From: Neonectria sp. B-13
Lineage: Eukaryota > Ascomycota > Sordariomycetes > Hypocreales > Nectriaceae
Length of the DNA: 64,000 bases
Assembly: GCA_002682825.1 (NCBI GenBank)
Contig: NOKP01000030.1
Location: 133,924 to 197,923 of the forward strand
Direction: 5' to 3'
This document shows, one piece after another, positions 11,067-22,484 of this stretch. The position numbers and the translations under genes were made by a program. Numbering within the stretch: the first letter of the stretch is position 1; each line of letters begins with the position of its first letter. The notes under the pieces were generated by a model. It was not told where the DNA came from. It made no database searches and saw only the letters and a list, made by a program, of their open reading frames with translations.

Positions 11067-12158
11067 TCACTTCGGATAAATAAGAAGAATAGCACACTCC
11101 ACACTCTCACGCATCTTAGCCACATCCTTGATTTCCTTGAGATGGAAGGCTGCATGCGCGCAAACTACTCACATTTAAGTACAGAAAGCATTAGCGGTGG
11201 GTTATTAGAGAACTACTCACAAGTTGAAACACCTGGGGCACTGTCGAAACGCTTAAACAACAACACGTCCTCGCTAGTCTGGTTGCTGATATAATACCAA
11301 GCATGTTTGGGATTGTGCAGTACGTTATAAGTCTCAAAGACTGCATAAGACCAGACGTTGTCTGTTGCTACAAGCTCCGACTCCTTGTTGATCGAGTTTG
11401 GATCACGGACAGCCAAAGGCCAGTCGACAACAGGCCCACGGAGAGGTCTCCAGACTCTAAGTATTTCAGCAATGTCCGGTCATAGAGAGGTAGTACAATA
11501 ACTCATTACTGTATAATTTGTACTCGTCTCTCGTTCCATATTTCGTTGGCTTTTTCATCGCCAAAGGTAGTTCGAACGCTTTCGTACGCTTGCAGTGGTG
11601 TATAATCTAATTTCGAGGTTAAAGCCAGTCTCTTCCCGGTACCTACTTACTAACCGCAATGAACACCTTGCACAGGTTGATCAGTCTCGGCTTCTTTGCT
11701 TCCTCGCGGCTTTTCGGGGAAGCTAAGGCGGCGACGGCGGATCTGCCATGGCGATCAGTATTGCTCGTTAACCTGAAACGGTTTGGGGCAATATGACATA
11801 ACATTTGATGCAGAACATGCGCGGATTCAGCCTCAGTCATCTCTAGTAGAGCCATTTTCACGTTCTCACTGTAGACACCCCTTACTTTGGTAGGGTCGTG
11901 GAAGTCTTCGTACTCCAAACTCATAGGAATCGATGTTGAAACTTGGAAGCCATTGTGGTCCAAGGAGAGCGATTCTTCTGCCGAGCGAATGTCCCTGACT
12001 TTGAAACCAGCATAGGCGAAGCAGTCCTGGTTCGTTCGTTTACCAGCTGGTATGAAGGATAGTGGGAGATTGACAACGTAAGGCTTGGTAGTCTGATATT
12101 GCGGAAGGTCCTTGAAGTACCAGAATGTGCTTGCTACGTCCATGGCTTCTGTGTTCAT
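11067..12158 (-). CDS. CmcJ/AsaB-like oxygenase (methoxylase/hydroxylase family)
   Basis: Five exons in transcript order: 12158-11817, 11742-11655, 11606-11510, 11456-11221 and 11149-11067, adding to 846 bases (281 residues). The product matches the family that includes the cephalosporin 7-alpha-methoxylase subunit CmcJ, AsaB and related hydroxylase/desaturase proteins of fungal metabolite pathways. Family marks in order are FWYFKDLPQY near the start, the hairpin DIRSAEESLSLDHNGFQ, a basic IRRRR segment, an H-x-D pair (H142, D144) formed across a splice, VWRPLRGPVVDWPLAV, NPKHAWYYIS and a C-terminal RESVEC. The H-x-D pair suggests a 2-oxoglutarate/iron-type centre. Introns 2-4 have clear signals. 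Intron 1 (donor GTTCTG) is weak, so that junction is less certain. The substrate is unknown. The neighbouring dioxygenase and regulator could belong to the same pathway. Confidence 0.75.
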
Positions 12159-12394
12159 ACTTGTGTTTTATTGGACTCGAAGGGCGGGCCAAAAGACCCA
12201 TTGATAAGGACTTGCCATCCGATTGTACCGTGCAGTAAGTGTCGCGGTGACCACTGGTACAGTGTTTCGTGGCCGCGTCTGCGGGTTTGTAAATCTTGTC
12301 TCCTCGACTCTGGACGGATTTCGGGCAGGATGTCATGTTCAACACACAGCCCCTTCCCACCTGACTGCGAGCAACGCTGGAGGCCAGCCCCAAA

Positions 12395-12898
12395 ATGCCA
12401 CCCGCCATGTACGCCCTTGGAAACACGCTTCTGCAACAAGGGAACGTGGAAGAGGCCATCGCTATACATCTGAAAGGACTGGAGATCTACATTGAAATGT
12501 TTGGCGACGAGCATGCCTTGGTTGGCAGATGTGCCTACAAGGTGGGCGAAATCTTACTTGTCCATAAAGCTGATCCCAGGACAGCAAGGTCAGTAGTCTA
12601 ACTTCTCGAGTCCAGTCCATTCCGCCGGGGCCTAGTAACTCATTCGCCTCACAGGGTGTACATTCGCAAAGCTATAAAGATCTATCTGAAGCAGGAGCCC
12701 ACTTACTATATTGTGAAAACGTATGCACGAGCAGCGCGGATTCTAGCGAAAGCATTTGAAATGGAGGGAAGGCAAGATGAAGCGAAGAGATACTTTGAGG
12801 AAGCATGGACTTTGAGAGAGAAACTCGACGGTGTTCACGGCTCACGGCACGACTCGGACATGTACTACACATCTGTTATGTTTTACTGGGATCAATAA
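12395..12898 (+). CDS. TPR-repeat protein, probably only the C-terminal part
   Basis: Two exons, 12395-12588 and 12655-12898, joined by a 66-base intron with a CTAGTAACT branch region, encode about 145 residues. Three tetratricopeptide-type helical pairs are visible (MYALGNTLLQQGNVEEAIAI, VGRCAYKVGEILL, and AARILAKAFEMEGRQDEAKR), ending at YWDQ. TPRs bind peptides or other proteins. The start is uncertain: in-frame sequence upstream hits a stop at about 12361. The region just before (12190-12310, another frame) encodes a CSKCRGDHWYS segment followed by a CKSC pair, which could be an upstream metal-binding exon. The gene may therefore be longer or be a truncated copy. It overlaps nothing else on the plus strand and runs divergently from the CmcJ-like gene. 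Confidence 0.5.
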
Positions 12899-12931
12899 CT
12901 GTCTCCATAGCAAATTTGACTGCGATTCTAG

Positions 12932-13765
12932 CTACAGTCTAGGGTCTGCACTGCGCTCACTTGTAAGAGCAGGACCATTTCGTGTGCTGCTGTTCTGATT
13001 AAGGGAAAAGCGAGATAGACTGATGTCCGGCTTCTCTCCACGCATAAGCTGGCTCATGAGTCCCCCGCTGCCCATCCCCAGGGTCAAACCCCATGAGCCA
13101 TGTCCCCAACAAACAAACACCCCACTGGAGCTCGTCGCCGCTTGCCCGTCCTCAGTTGCCTTGTTAATGAGGTCTGATGGCTGAACTTCTGAAATGATTG
13201 GGAGTCCAGACTTGGTTTCCGGTCTGAAAGCTCGACCTTGGCTCACTACTTGAACATCATCAGCATGCTTTTCAGCACAGTTGCATCCCCAGTTCAGCCA
13301 TTCTCGCGCGCGACCACGCAGCTTGTCGATTAGTTGTTGGTCGGGCGTATCCAATTGACCAGGCGATGGAAGGGTAGCAGTGAGATTCCTTCGTCCACAG
13401 GCCCAGATAGTCCCGTCGTTGCGGCCAGCAAACTCGAACTTTTCGCCGATGAGACCATGAAAAGAAACAAACGCCACACTGTCTTGGGTTTTCATGCACG
13501 GATTGTTGCATATAATCCAGTCTCCAGCATTAGTAGTCCATTGCAGCTGGATTTTTGATGAGGGAAACAGCTTTTCGTTGCTTGAAGTCAATGCGCGTGG
13601 TGGTCTGATCCTCTTTCAAGCAAGTCACGGCTTGCACCTTGTTTCCAGCGGATAGGTTGACACCTACTACTTCCCAGCCTGTTCGAAATTCTGCGTCCAT
13701 GTCAAGACATTGGCGGGCAAGCCATTTTCCGAGGCCTGGTGGGTTGCTTTGGAAGGGTCATTGCT
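12932..13765 (-). pseudogene. FAD-dependent amine/amino acid oxidase, truncated relic
   Basis: The C-terminal two thirds of a DAO-family flavoprotein can be read in two frames. Around 13765-13600 a frame gives GLGKWLARQCLDMDAEF and VVGVNLSAGNKVQAVTC, typical of the strand before the substrate domain. From about 13580 another frame gives LFPSSKIQLQWTTNAGDWI and runs to the family end motif VFVCWGHGSWGLTLGMGSG. About 15 residues expected between the two pieces (the CGPW region) are missing, so a deletion changed the frame. The FAD-binding GxGxxG N-terminus is absent and a stop precedes the readable part. The family oxidises amines, amino acids or fructosyl-amino acids. This copy cannot make an active enzyme. 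An intact but different D-amino acid oxidase lies at 58341-59611. Confidence 0.7.
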
Positions 13766-13797
13766 GGATTTCGACAAGAAGGTGATATCAGCAACAC

Positions 13798-14246
13798 TTA
13801 CACCGTAGCAGTATAAGTTCCTAGAACGTTGGTGTCGACGTCCCATGAGGGCTCCGTGTGCACCCGATCTGGAAGCTTCTCGAGCCCTTGTCCACGGACC
13901 GTCCACAAAGTTCCTGGTTGTTGTGCCTCATTCGATACCTTACTCGAGGCTACAGTTCCAGCCTCGAGTGATAGCACATGGTCAGCTTCGGTGCCGGTGT
14001 TGCTCCTCTTGAGACACACATCGATGAACTCCCCCGGCGCCAACGACTCTACTGGTTACTAAATTGGAGTGAAACCCAAAAACGTACCAGTCGAAGTATA
14101 AGAAAGACTCCTCTGAACGGCGGCCCGCTGAGATGAAGCTCGGTGCCCAAGGGAATGGCCAACTTCTCGCGCAACCCCCAAAAGCATAGCTCATACCAGA
14201 TGTTGACAGACACGTAGTCGCGAGCGTCGTAGTGTATCAAATGCAT
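13798..14246 (-). pseudogene. Unassigned coding remnant
   Basis: Two overlapping minus-strand open stretches (14246-14049 and 14043-13798) sit directly upstream of the oxidase relic. The second reads smoothly (EFIDVCLKRSNTGTEADHV, then PGTLWTVRGQGLEKLP, HTEPSWDVDTNVLGTYTA) and looks like a beta-rich domain that was once translated. I do not recognise the family. It is probably the end of another decayed gene brought next to the oxidase fragment. Confidence 0.3.
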
Positions 14247-14327
14247 GTAAAAGGATAGTAATATGAGTATCTAAATAAGGCACGTTGTTTTCTACATGCG
14301 AGTTATAAATTACATAGATGCTCAGAT

Positions 14328-16960
14328 TTAAGGAGCATATGTCTGACCAGCAACCTTGACCACAGTCGTGGCCACCAAATCAGCTGCGTTCTTGCCGATG
14401 CTGAAATTATACTCTCCACCTTCAATCACCCACTGCTGCTTCTCCTCGCTCCAGAATGAAACATCCCTGCCATGGACAACAAGTTCGACAGATGCGGTGC
14501 TGCTTGGCTCGAGGGTAACCTTTTTGAAGCTGGCGAGCACCTTGATCGGGTTCTCGGGTGATGTCTTGCTGTTACCGACGTAAACCTGCACCGCAATTGC
14601 TCCCTTGGCGGGGCCCGTGTTGGAGACGTTGACGCTGACAGTCCATTGATCGGTGGTAGTTTCCTTAACGGTGAGATCAGAGTATTCAAAAGCCGTGTAG
14701 GATAAGCCGAAACCGAATGGGAAGTTGACTTTATCGGCGGGCAGGCGGTCAAAGTGTCTATAGCCGATGAAGACGCCCTCGGCGTACTTCACAGTCAGCT
14801 GGCGACCAGTGTACTCTCCAGGGAAATTGCCGTAGGCAGGGCAGTCTTCGAGGCGCTTGGGAAAAGTGGCTGTCAGATGACCCTCGGGGTTCTGGATACC
14901 AGTCAAGATATCAGCGATGGAGTTTCCAGCTTCTTGGCCAGGGAACCAGGTTTGAACCAGGGCCTTGATGTTATCGAGCCAGGGCATGGCAACGGCCACA
15001 CCAGTCGAGTTCACGACGATAGTATTGGGGTTGACGGCGGCAACACCGGCAACTAGGCGGTCTTGGCTGCCATCCTTGGGTAGGTTAAAGCTCTGCTGGT
15101 CCTGGCCCTCAGTCTCCCAGAAAGTCTCATGGCCAGTAAAGACAATAGCGTAGTCGGCGGACTTGGCAAGCTCGATGGCCTCCGTAAGAATATCCTTGTC
15201 ATGCTCAGCAGCCGACATGTGGTCCAGTCGTACACCAGTCTTGCCTTCGAGAATACCGAGGTCTTCGCCTTCCCGGGGAGCGGGCGGGGCGCTGGTGATA
15301 AAGATCTTGTATCGCTTGCCGGCTTCCAGGGCCAACTTGACGAGAGGAGCAGCGACTCCACCCAGCAAGAAGCCCATAGGGTCAGAACTGTTATCCTTTT
15401 GTTCGTACAGAATCTTTCCATCAATGGTAACCTTGGAGGGGCCAAGACCGGTCAAGGTGAAGTAGTAAGTGGCGGTTTCGGGAGCAGTGAAGGTGCCCTC
15501 GAGCTCGCTCGTCTTATTGAAAACTTCCATGCCATTGAGCAGGGACACCTCAGAGCTCGGATGACCGTGTGTAACGCTAGTAGGTACAGAGCTGCCAAGA
15601 TCATAAGTTCGCCATGTGAAGCCAGCGTTTCCGTCAGCACCGACAACATGGTCAGTGATGAGAGGCATTTGGCGAAATGTATGAGCACCCTTGGCATAGG
15701 TAAACTCGACATTCTCACCCTTGAAGGCTTCGTTGAGACCCTCCCAGGGGGTGATCTTGTAGTGGCTGTTGACAGACGCACTCCCGCCGCCGTGGGCCAG
15801 GGCCTCCTTGGCAAGACCGAGGAGAACAATCTTCTTGCCACGAGCCTTCTCTTTGGTGAGGGGCAGCAAACCACCTTCGTTCTTGAGGAGGACCATACCC
15901 TTGGCACCTGCCTCGCGTATCAGAGCCTGATGCTCAGGCTTGTTGACAGCCTTCTCTTCGGGAATAGTAGGGTCATTGAAGCAGTTCTGACGCTCCAGGA
16001 ACTTCAGGATGTGGATAGCCCTGTCGTTGATGGTCTCTTCCGAGAGCTCACCAGCCTTGACAGCCTCAAGAACCTGATCTGCCTTCCTCCAACGTGTGGG
16101 GCCAGGCATTTCAAGATCTAGGCCAGCCTTGAGGGATTCGGCGGTGGAGTTGGTGCCGCCCCAGTCGCTCATGACGAGGCCGTCCCAGCCCCAGTCACCT
16201 CGCAGAACCTTTTTCAAGAGAAACGGATGTTCATCAGCATGGTAGCCATTTACCTTATTATAGGCGGTCATGACAGCACCAGGGTTGGCTTCCTTAATGG
16301 CAATCTCAAAAGGCTTTAGGTAAATCTCACGGAGAGCACGCTCGCTGACAATCTCATCGACATATAGACGCTGGGTCTCCTGCTCGTTAACTGCAAAGTG
16401 CTTGATGGTAGCAGAGACGCCCGTTGACTGGACACCCTGAACGTTCTGAGAGGCGAGCTTTCCGGCCAGAAAGGGATCTTCGGAAAAGCTCTCAAAGTTG
16501 CGGCCACCGAGAGGATGACGGTGAGTGCACATGGTAGGACCTAACAGACATCTCGCGCCCTTGGTCAGGGTCTCCCCTCCTAGACCAACACCAATGCGGT
16601 GAGCGATGTCGACGTCAAAGGTGGAGGCCACGCTACAGGCGGCAGGGAAGCAGGCCGCGGTGATGCCCCCCGAGAAGGTGGCTCCACGGGCACCATTGGG
16701 ACCATCGCTAGTCTGCGAGTCGTGAGCAGGTATGTTCCCTCAGGTTCTTTTACAGAGGATTTCCGTTCCACCAACCTTGAGTGCAGGAACGCCTTTGTCA
16801 GGGATTGGGACAGTCTCCCAGAAATCATGACCGGCAAGGAGGGAGATCTGTGGGAATGGGTCAGTGATAAGGTGTACTGTAATTGAGAATTGTTAAGGCG
16901 ACGCACTTTCTCCTCAAGGGTCAATTTGGATAGGATTGCGTTCACGTCGGTTGGAGCCAT
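14328..16960 (-). CDS. GH3 beta-glucosidase, intracellular type
   Basis: Three exons, 16960-16907, 16847-16776 and 16712-14328, encode 836 residues, the usual size for this fungal clade. Glycoside hydrolase family 3 enzymes release glucose from cellobiose and other beta-glucosides. The order is a (beta/alpha)8 domain (LEEKISLLAG at the start, SDGPNGARG, KHFAVNEQETQR), the nucleophile aspartate in VMSDWGG (near residue 225), a PA14-type insertion (SELEGTFTAPETATYYFTLTG), the second sugar-binding domain with the likely acid/base glutamate in WETEGQDQQSF, then FPFGFGLSYT and a fibronectin-III-like C-terminus. There is no signal peptide, so the enzyme is probably cytosolic and may act on imported disaccharides or plant glucosides. 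The introns are 59 and 63 bases with correct phases, and a TATA-like element lies upstream. Confidence 0.95.
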
Positions 16961-17036
16961 GATGAACGTTTGGTAAAAGGTATAGGAAAAGGGTTGGGGC
17001 AACATCTTGCTGGCCGCCTTAGTGAGGACGTCGCCT

Positions 17037-17043
17037 TATATAG
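17037..17043 (-). promoter_or_regulatory. TATA element of the GH3 beta-glucosidase gene
   Basis: The minus strand reads TATATAA about 77 bases upstream of the ATG at 16960, a normal distance in filamentous fungi. No CreA or XlnR site assignment is attempted. Confidence 0.45.
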
Positions 17044-19766
17044 AGGATCCATTGTAAAGCAATCCTCGTACCCGCGGAAGTAGTTTATGTCGATCATGTG
17101 CCACCCAAAGGACGTACGACGAATAAGGAAAGCCTAGGCACCCGTCAATCGTGATAGTCGGGTAACCGGACATCATTATGGGGTGAGAGCTTTCATTGGA
17201 TGAGACGCGTTGGGAATATCTTCAGGGCTTCACCGCTCCACGGTTTTACCTTGGTTTAGCCTGAGAATGTCCGGAATCCTGCCATCCTCTCAATCCAATT
17301 GGTGAATACACGCTCCTCTACCGGGACGTCGGACCGCCCCGGCTCCCAATTCTCTCGCCTCCACGCATCTCCCTCCATCCCCCCACACAAGTGACCCAGG
17401 AATGCATCACCCTACAAGGGTTGCCCGCTTGGTTAGCCGTTGTGGTCCACTCCGTCATTACTTGCGCAGCAGCTCTGGATGCGCACCCGTAATACCCGTT
17501 GGACGGTAAACATAATTCCCGCAGTAGGTCCAATTGGTGGTGGCGAGCCATACCACGTCTCGGCGTATCACACGAGAGAGTCTCTCCAATCTCACACCTG
17601 ACTGCCCATTTGCAGAGTGCCAATGTTTTCAAGGTCGTCGCTATCTGCCCTTGAACGCCGCTGATCGGAACGACACCAAAGCAGGGCTCTTTGACGTAAT
17701 CGATGGGAATAACGCAATGGCGCTTAAAATGAAACTTGCCATCTGTCTGGAAGGCAAATATAACCACTAGGTCGGGGATCCTTTCTTCCATAATGACAAT
17801 GTTGCCTTCGCTGCTGAAGCGTTTACGTTTATAGTCAAAGTCCATTTCAGTATACGTCAGGCGCACAACATTTCGATAAGATGACATATGGTGGTGGTGC
17901 AGGGCTTAGTAACAGACGCCAGCAGAGCGTCCAAGCTCTTTCGTTTCCGTTGAAACGCTGCCGCAAAGTGATGGCTTTGCATCAGCGATGGTGACGAACG
18001 TGGGAGCCCATACCTTCCTTCGTCACTTGTGCTCACGGCGTGTGTTAGCTTTATTTCCCAATTGCCATCATCCTCGTTCATCTTGAAAACTCGTTACGGC
18101 TGCATGATAATCAAAGGACAACTCATCCTTGCTTGAGCGTGCTTAGATCTTAGTGAGACTATACCAGGGGCAGAAGGTCCTAGGGCCGGGGTTCAATCCA
18201 CAGCTCGTCAGACCAGCACTCTCTCAAGGCGCTTCCGCAAAGGCGCGATATTAACCCATATCACTTGGGCAGTCACAGATGCTAGGATGAAGTTGATTAC
18301 AACGAAAAGCAGGGTATACCACTCGCAATTAACCGCGCGATGGGGGAGGAACCGGGGATATTATGCCGCCGTGCTCGTTTCTCTGAATATTGTATGATTG
18401 GTCTACCAGGATAGTGAAGATTGTATGTTTTCGAGCCCTGTTCCCATTTCGCCCGTGAAGGTGGTGGTCGTTGCGCTGGCAATAGTTGCAAGAATCTGCC
18501 AATCGAGAATAGCTCAGGCGCCCTAGGTCCCGGACCAGGGCTTTTTGTCGTGAGACAGCCGATGATGTGATACAGTTCTAGAGTATCTCCAGGTCTCCGC
18601 GTAGTTTGTCCCGTCCGTCGGAGTGTCGCAGTCATTGGTGAATCTTGCGAATACTAGCGGTCATTCAGGACTGATACAATGTAAGAAAGACGGTCTATCC
18701 TAGAGCAGCCATTATACAGGGGGAGTGCATTGTTGAAAAGACTCTGGGTCGAATGCAGTACTCATAATGAGGCGAAACCTCTTCTTTGTTATTGTGCCCA
18801 GGAGAACGGGGGATTAAATCATAAGCAAGCAGTTTAAGTCGATTCCTACAAGTTTATTGGCATTGAAAGACTCATTTGCAAGAATTCATCGAATCAAGTA
18901 CAGAAGATTGAGTGGACTGCTGGCCATGATGTGGATTGCATAAAGATATTAAGAAAGAATTACCAAATGGAGAATGAATCCGGGGGATAATAACTATGAG
19001 ACTACTCAGACATGATTGGGAATATGATGAGCGGTACTTTTTAGTATAATATAGTAGTAGGCAGTGTTGACTTATATCTCCCCATCGTATAAAAAAGAGA
19101 CAGGCCAACTGAGATTAGCAAACAAAATGCTCTCTGATATACTCTCCTTAGATGACCTATCGCTGCGATCAAGTTAGTCATTAGAAGCTCGATGTACAAC
19201 GTGGCTATGCAGGCAAAGGGGGCGAATTGGACGTATCTTTGTGGGCAGAGTCCGCTGGTTGTCTACACAAGCATCAAGGGTGGTTAAGCTACGGGGGCTA
19301 GAAACTCACAGGTGACGCTTTAGCATGCTCAATAAGCCAAGTAGCATAATATCTATGGATGTAGACATAACTACTATTCTAGCATTGAAGTTGAATAGCC
19401 CTCAATGCTTACCCAGCCCGTCAACAATCAGGCGTACGCGCACTAAATACGAGAAGTATAAGTCGAGCCCCAAATCATTGACGAGGAACACAGACTTGTC
19501 AACTTTTTTGAACACAATGCTAAGATGAATCTGAGAAGGTCCCCGCCACATCAACAAGCACAGAATTCCCAAACTTTGACTGCTGCTTCTCCATCTTTCC
19601 CTCCTCCTCACGCCGCTCCTTTCATAAATGCTGACCTATCCTGATAGGTCAAACAGCATGCGTTGCCGCAGCCTCGGTATCCACTGGTACTGATCCCTTC
19701 ATAGTGCAATTTCTAAACAACCGCAGTTATAAATGGACCGCAGCCACCTAGCCATTGAAGCCGTCT
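17044..19766. other. Long intergenic stretch, one weak open frame
   Basis: About 2.7 kb between the beta-glucosidase and the pectin lyase. The only notable frame is 17887-17318 on the minus strand (189 codons; MSSYRNVVRLTYTEMDFDY). Its first half looks protein-like and its second half compositionally random. A short frame just upstream (18081-17857) could be a 5' exon. I cannot assign a family and leave it uncalled. The rest shows nothing recognisable. Confidence 0.4.
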
Positions 19767-20951
19767 CTAGATAGTACCAAAGCCAGCAGTGCTCTGAACC
19801 GCCTTAGCTGCCGTGTACGTTGAGGCGCTAGCAATGTTTTTGCCACTGAAGTTAACCAAGAAGTCGGTATCGGTTCCACTGAGACTGCCAGAGCTTCCAA
19901 ACCCGTTGACCTCACAGGTGTGACCCAGGTAGGTCGAGCACACAGCATTGGCGCTAGCGCTAGGGCTGCTGAACAACTTGCCTGCATATCCTGATTCGAT
20001 GGGGGCGGCGACATTTTGAAAGACGTTTCCTTCAGCAAGAACCATACCACCTGAATCAACCTCAAAAGCATGACCAGGGTTGTCGTACCAGTAGTTGTTC
20101 ACAGCATGGAGCAGAGTGTTGCCAGCGACCTTGGGGGATCGACCAGAGGTGTGGTAGACGTAGTTGTTCTTGAATGTAATCAACTAATAATAGTTAGGAT
20201 GACGGCATGGGAGAATAGTCAGTCAAAAGCTTACATCGCTTGAACCAGTGAAATAAATGCCCCAGTAGTGATAACCATTGCATGTAGCTGACCAGGAGGT
20301 GGTTCCATCAATCTTGCAATTCGAGATTGTCACCCGGTTGCTTGCGCTGCTTCCAAGCACAATATGCTGACGGCCAATAAGTGATGTCGTAACATGATCG
20401 ATCCAGACCAAATCAACGTTATTCAGGGTAATGGCATCACCACCCCAAACATATTTCGGGTTTAGATTGGTAATGTGGATGTTTTGGATAATGATGTTGC
20501 TCACGCCGCTCACAAGACGAAGGCCTTTACCCTTGATAACACCCGCACTACCAACGCCGATGAGGGACTTGTTCGATTTGACTGTGATTCCGAGGATGCC
20601 GGCCTTATCATACGACACGCTGACTTTGGGAGCATCGGGTTGATAGTTATCGCACCAGCTGTCCTTGTTGATGGCTGTCTGGCACGCAGAAGCCGTTCCC
20701 CAAGGGGCGCATCCGGTTTCCGTCGATGTGCCTTCGGTCCCAGTGAAATCGAAGGTTCTGTCAAGATAGATGACGCGGGCCGAAGAGTCACCTAGGTACG
20801 AGACTAACTCGGCCGTGGTTGTGGGATACACGGCAGAAGCAGAACCGCCACCTGTCACGCCTTTAGCGAAACCCTCAGCAGCACCAGTGACGGCAACGGC
20901 TGTCCGAACGAATGTCGCAAGGGCGCCCGAAAAGAAAAGGGCGGCTTTCAT
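19767..20951 (-). CDS. Pectin lyase, polysaccharide lyase family 1
   Basis: Two exons, 20951-20235 and 20183-19767, separated by a 51-base intron (GTAAGC to TTAG), encode 377 residues. A signal peptide of about 20 residues ([20 protein letters not shown]) marks secretion. The family cuts methyl-esterified homogalacturonan by beta-elimination during plant cell wall attack. Parallel beta-helix marks include [41 protein letters not shown] and [10 protein letters not shown]. The catalytic arginine is probably R254 in [11 protein letters not shown], just after the splice. HAFEVDSGG follows, as in pectin lyases rather than calcium-dependent pectate lyases. With the beta-glucosidase upstream it suggests plant biomass or host-tissue use. 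Confidence 0.94.
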
Positions 20952-22484
20952 GGTTGAAGATACCAGATGGGTAAGGGAACAGAAGTTGGATTAACTTGGT
21001 GGATTGCTACCCAAGGTTCTGGTCTTTTCATACAGAAAGATCTTGACCCTTCGTCTGAGCTTCTAGGACTACCACGATTTTAATACCAGACTCGAAAGCT
21101 GGCACGCATAGTCGGCACGGATGATTGCCTCCGCTCAGCTCCATCTGGTAAGTTAGCTTAGCATGCCTTCGCTGCCTAGAGGGCTGGCATACTTAATTGT
21201 TCCGTGCCCCTCAGGACCTACTGCAACCCCCAATACTTCGCTCCATCTAGATCGAGGGGACATATTCGATGAGAGGTTGCATTTCCGTTTATGATTCGTG
21301 GACTTTCCCAAGTCTATACACCCCTGCTAGCTGTTTCATCATGCTTGGGGCGGGGTCATAATCTAGCACGATCAAAAGCGACAGTTAACCACTACGGGTC
21401 CGAATAGTCTCCGAGATGGCACGATAGAAGTCACCGTCTTACGCCATGAAGGATTGAACGCGTACTCAAGGATATATTCCACAAATGAGCCCCCCGTCTT
21501 CCCTTCGGAGCAACTGAATTTTCAATAATGCCTGTCCGCTTGATCCGATACCTGTCGTGGCAGAAACAGCGGACGAGGAAACCTGCAATCCAAATCGGGT
21601 GCACTGTAACTTGGATACAGCCTAACCTGTTGTTCCGGAGTGTATCAGCCCCAGCGGTGAAGGGAAACGGACCATCTTCATCGGCCGGCCGTTCGACTTG
21701 GGGCCGGAGATACCCAATGTTCTCCGGGAACATGTTTTAGATAATGGACGTAGAAGCGTGATTGAAGCAAGGCTCACTTAACAGAAGTATTAAGAAGTAG
21801 GACATACGGCGGAACTAGTGTCGAGGACTTAGGCAAGGGCTCATCCTTCTGTCTAGATACCCATCCTGGTACTGATTTGTAGAGGGCTTTTGAGCAAGCA
21901 GCGGGGTAATGACAAACCTAATTCCGAGAGTTCAGTCGAATCGTTGCCGTGGATAAATCGGCTGTTCGGGTTAGTCAAAACGAGTGAGCCTTGCGTTCTT
22001 ACAGGGGTAGACTATATCTGGTTGACAACCTGCGGTAACTACCGCAATTTCCACTGAGTCCATTTGATGCAATCTGGGGAGTGCATGAAGTATGCGGGGA
22101 CTCACATGTAAGCTATGCTAGTAACTAACCTTAGTGATTTCGCTGCCGAGTTTATGAACTCTTTGAGAAGAAGATCAAGCCACGGCGATTGCATAAAGCA
22201 GAAACAGCCACTGAACGGTCAGTCATGGTTGATATATAAGCTACTCAGTGAGACAGCTTCTAGACCTGGTATGCCTATATTGTAACCTATACAGGCGAAG
22301 ATTAATGTATGATTCCATATGACAAATAAGATAGGAGGAGGGTGTATTGTGTTCTTATACGTAGATTACATTTCGTCTTTTTAGTTAAACAATGCATTCC
22401 TAGCTCCTTATTTTAACCAAGCTATCCCTTAGATGTAGGCCGACTGTTCCAAGATTTTCTAGCAATGTAATATCAGGCATGATC
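20952..22484. other. Intergenic, no gene seen
   Basis: Between the pectin lyase promoter and the receptor relic. Open frames are short and unsupported. The first few hundred bases should contain the pectin lyase promoter. Confidence 0.5.

Noticed and set aside
15129..16121. 330-codon open frame on the plus strand
   Set aside because: Lies antisense to the GH3 beta-glucosidase exon, whose codon bias keeps the opposite strand open; no domain is visible.
17318..18081. Possible two-exon minus-strand gene (MNEDDGNWEIK and MSSYRNVVRLT)
   Set aside because: The first half looks protein-like, but there is no recognised family, no clear splice junction and the C-terminal half looks random; noted under the intergenic entry only.
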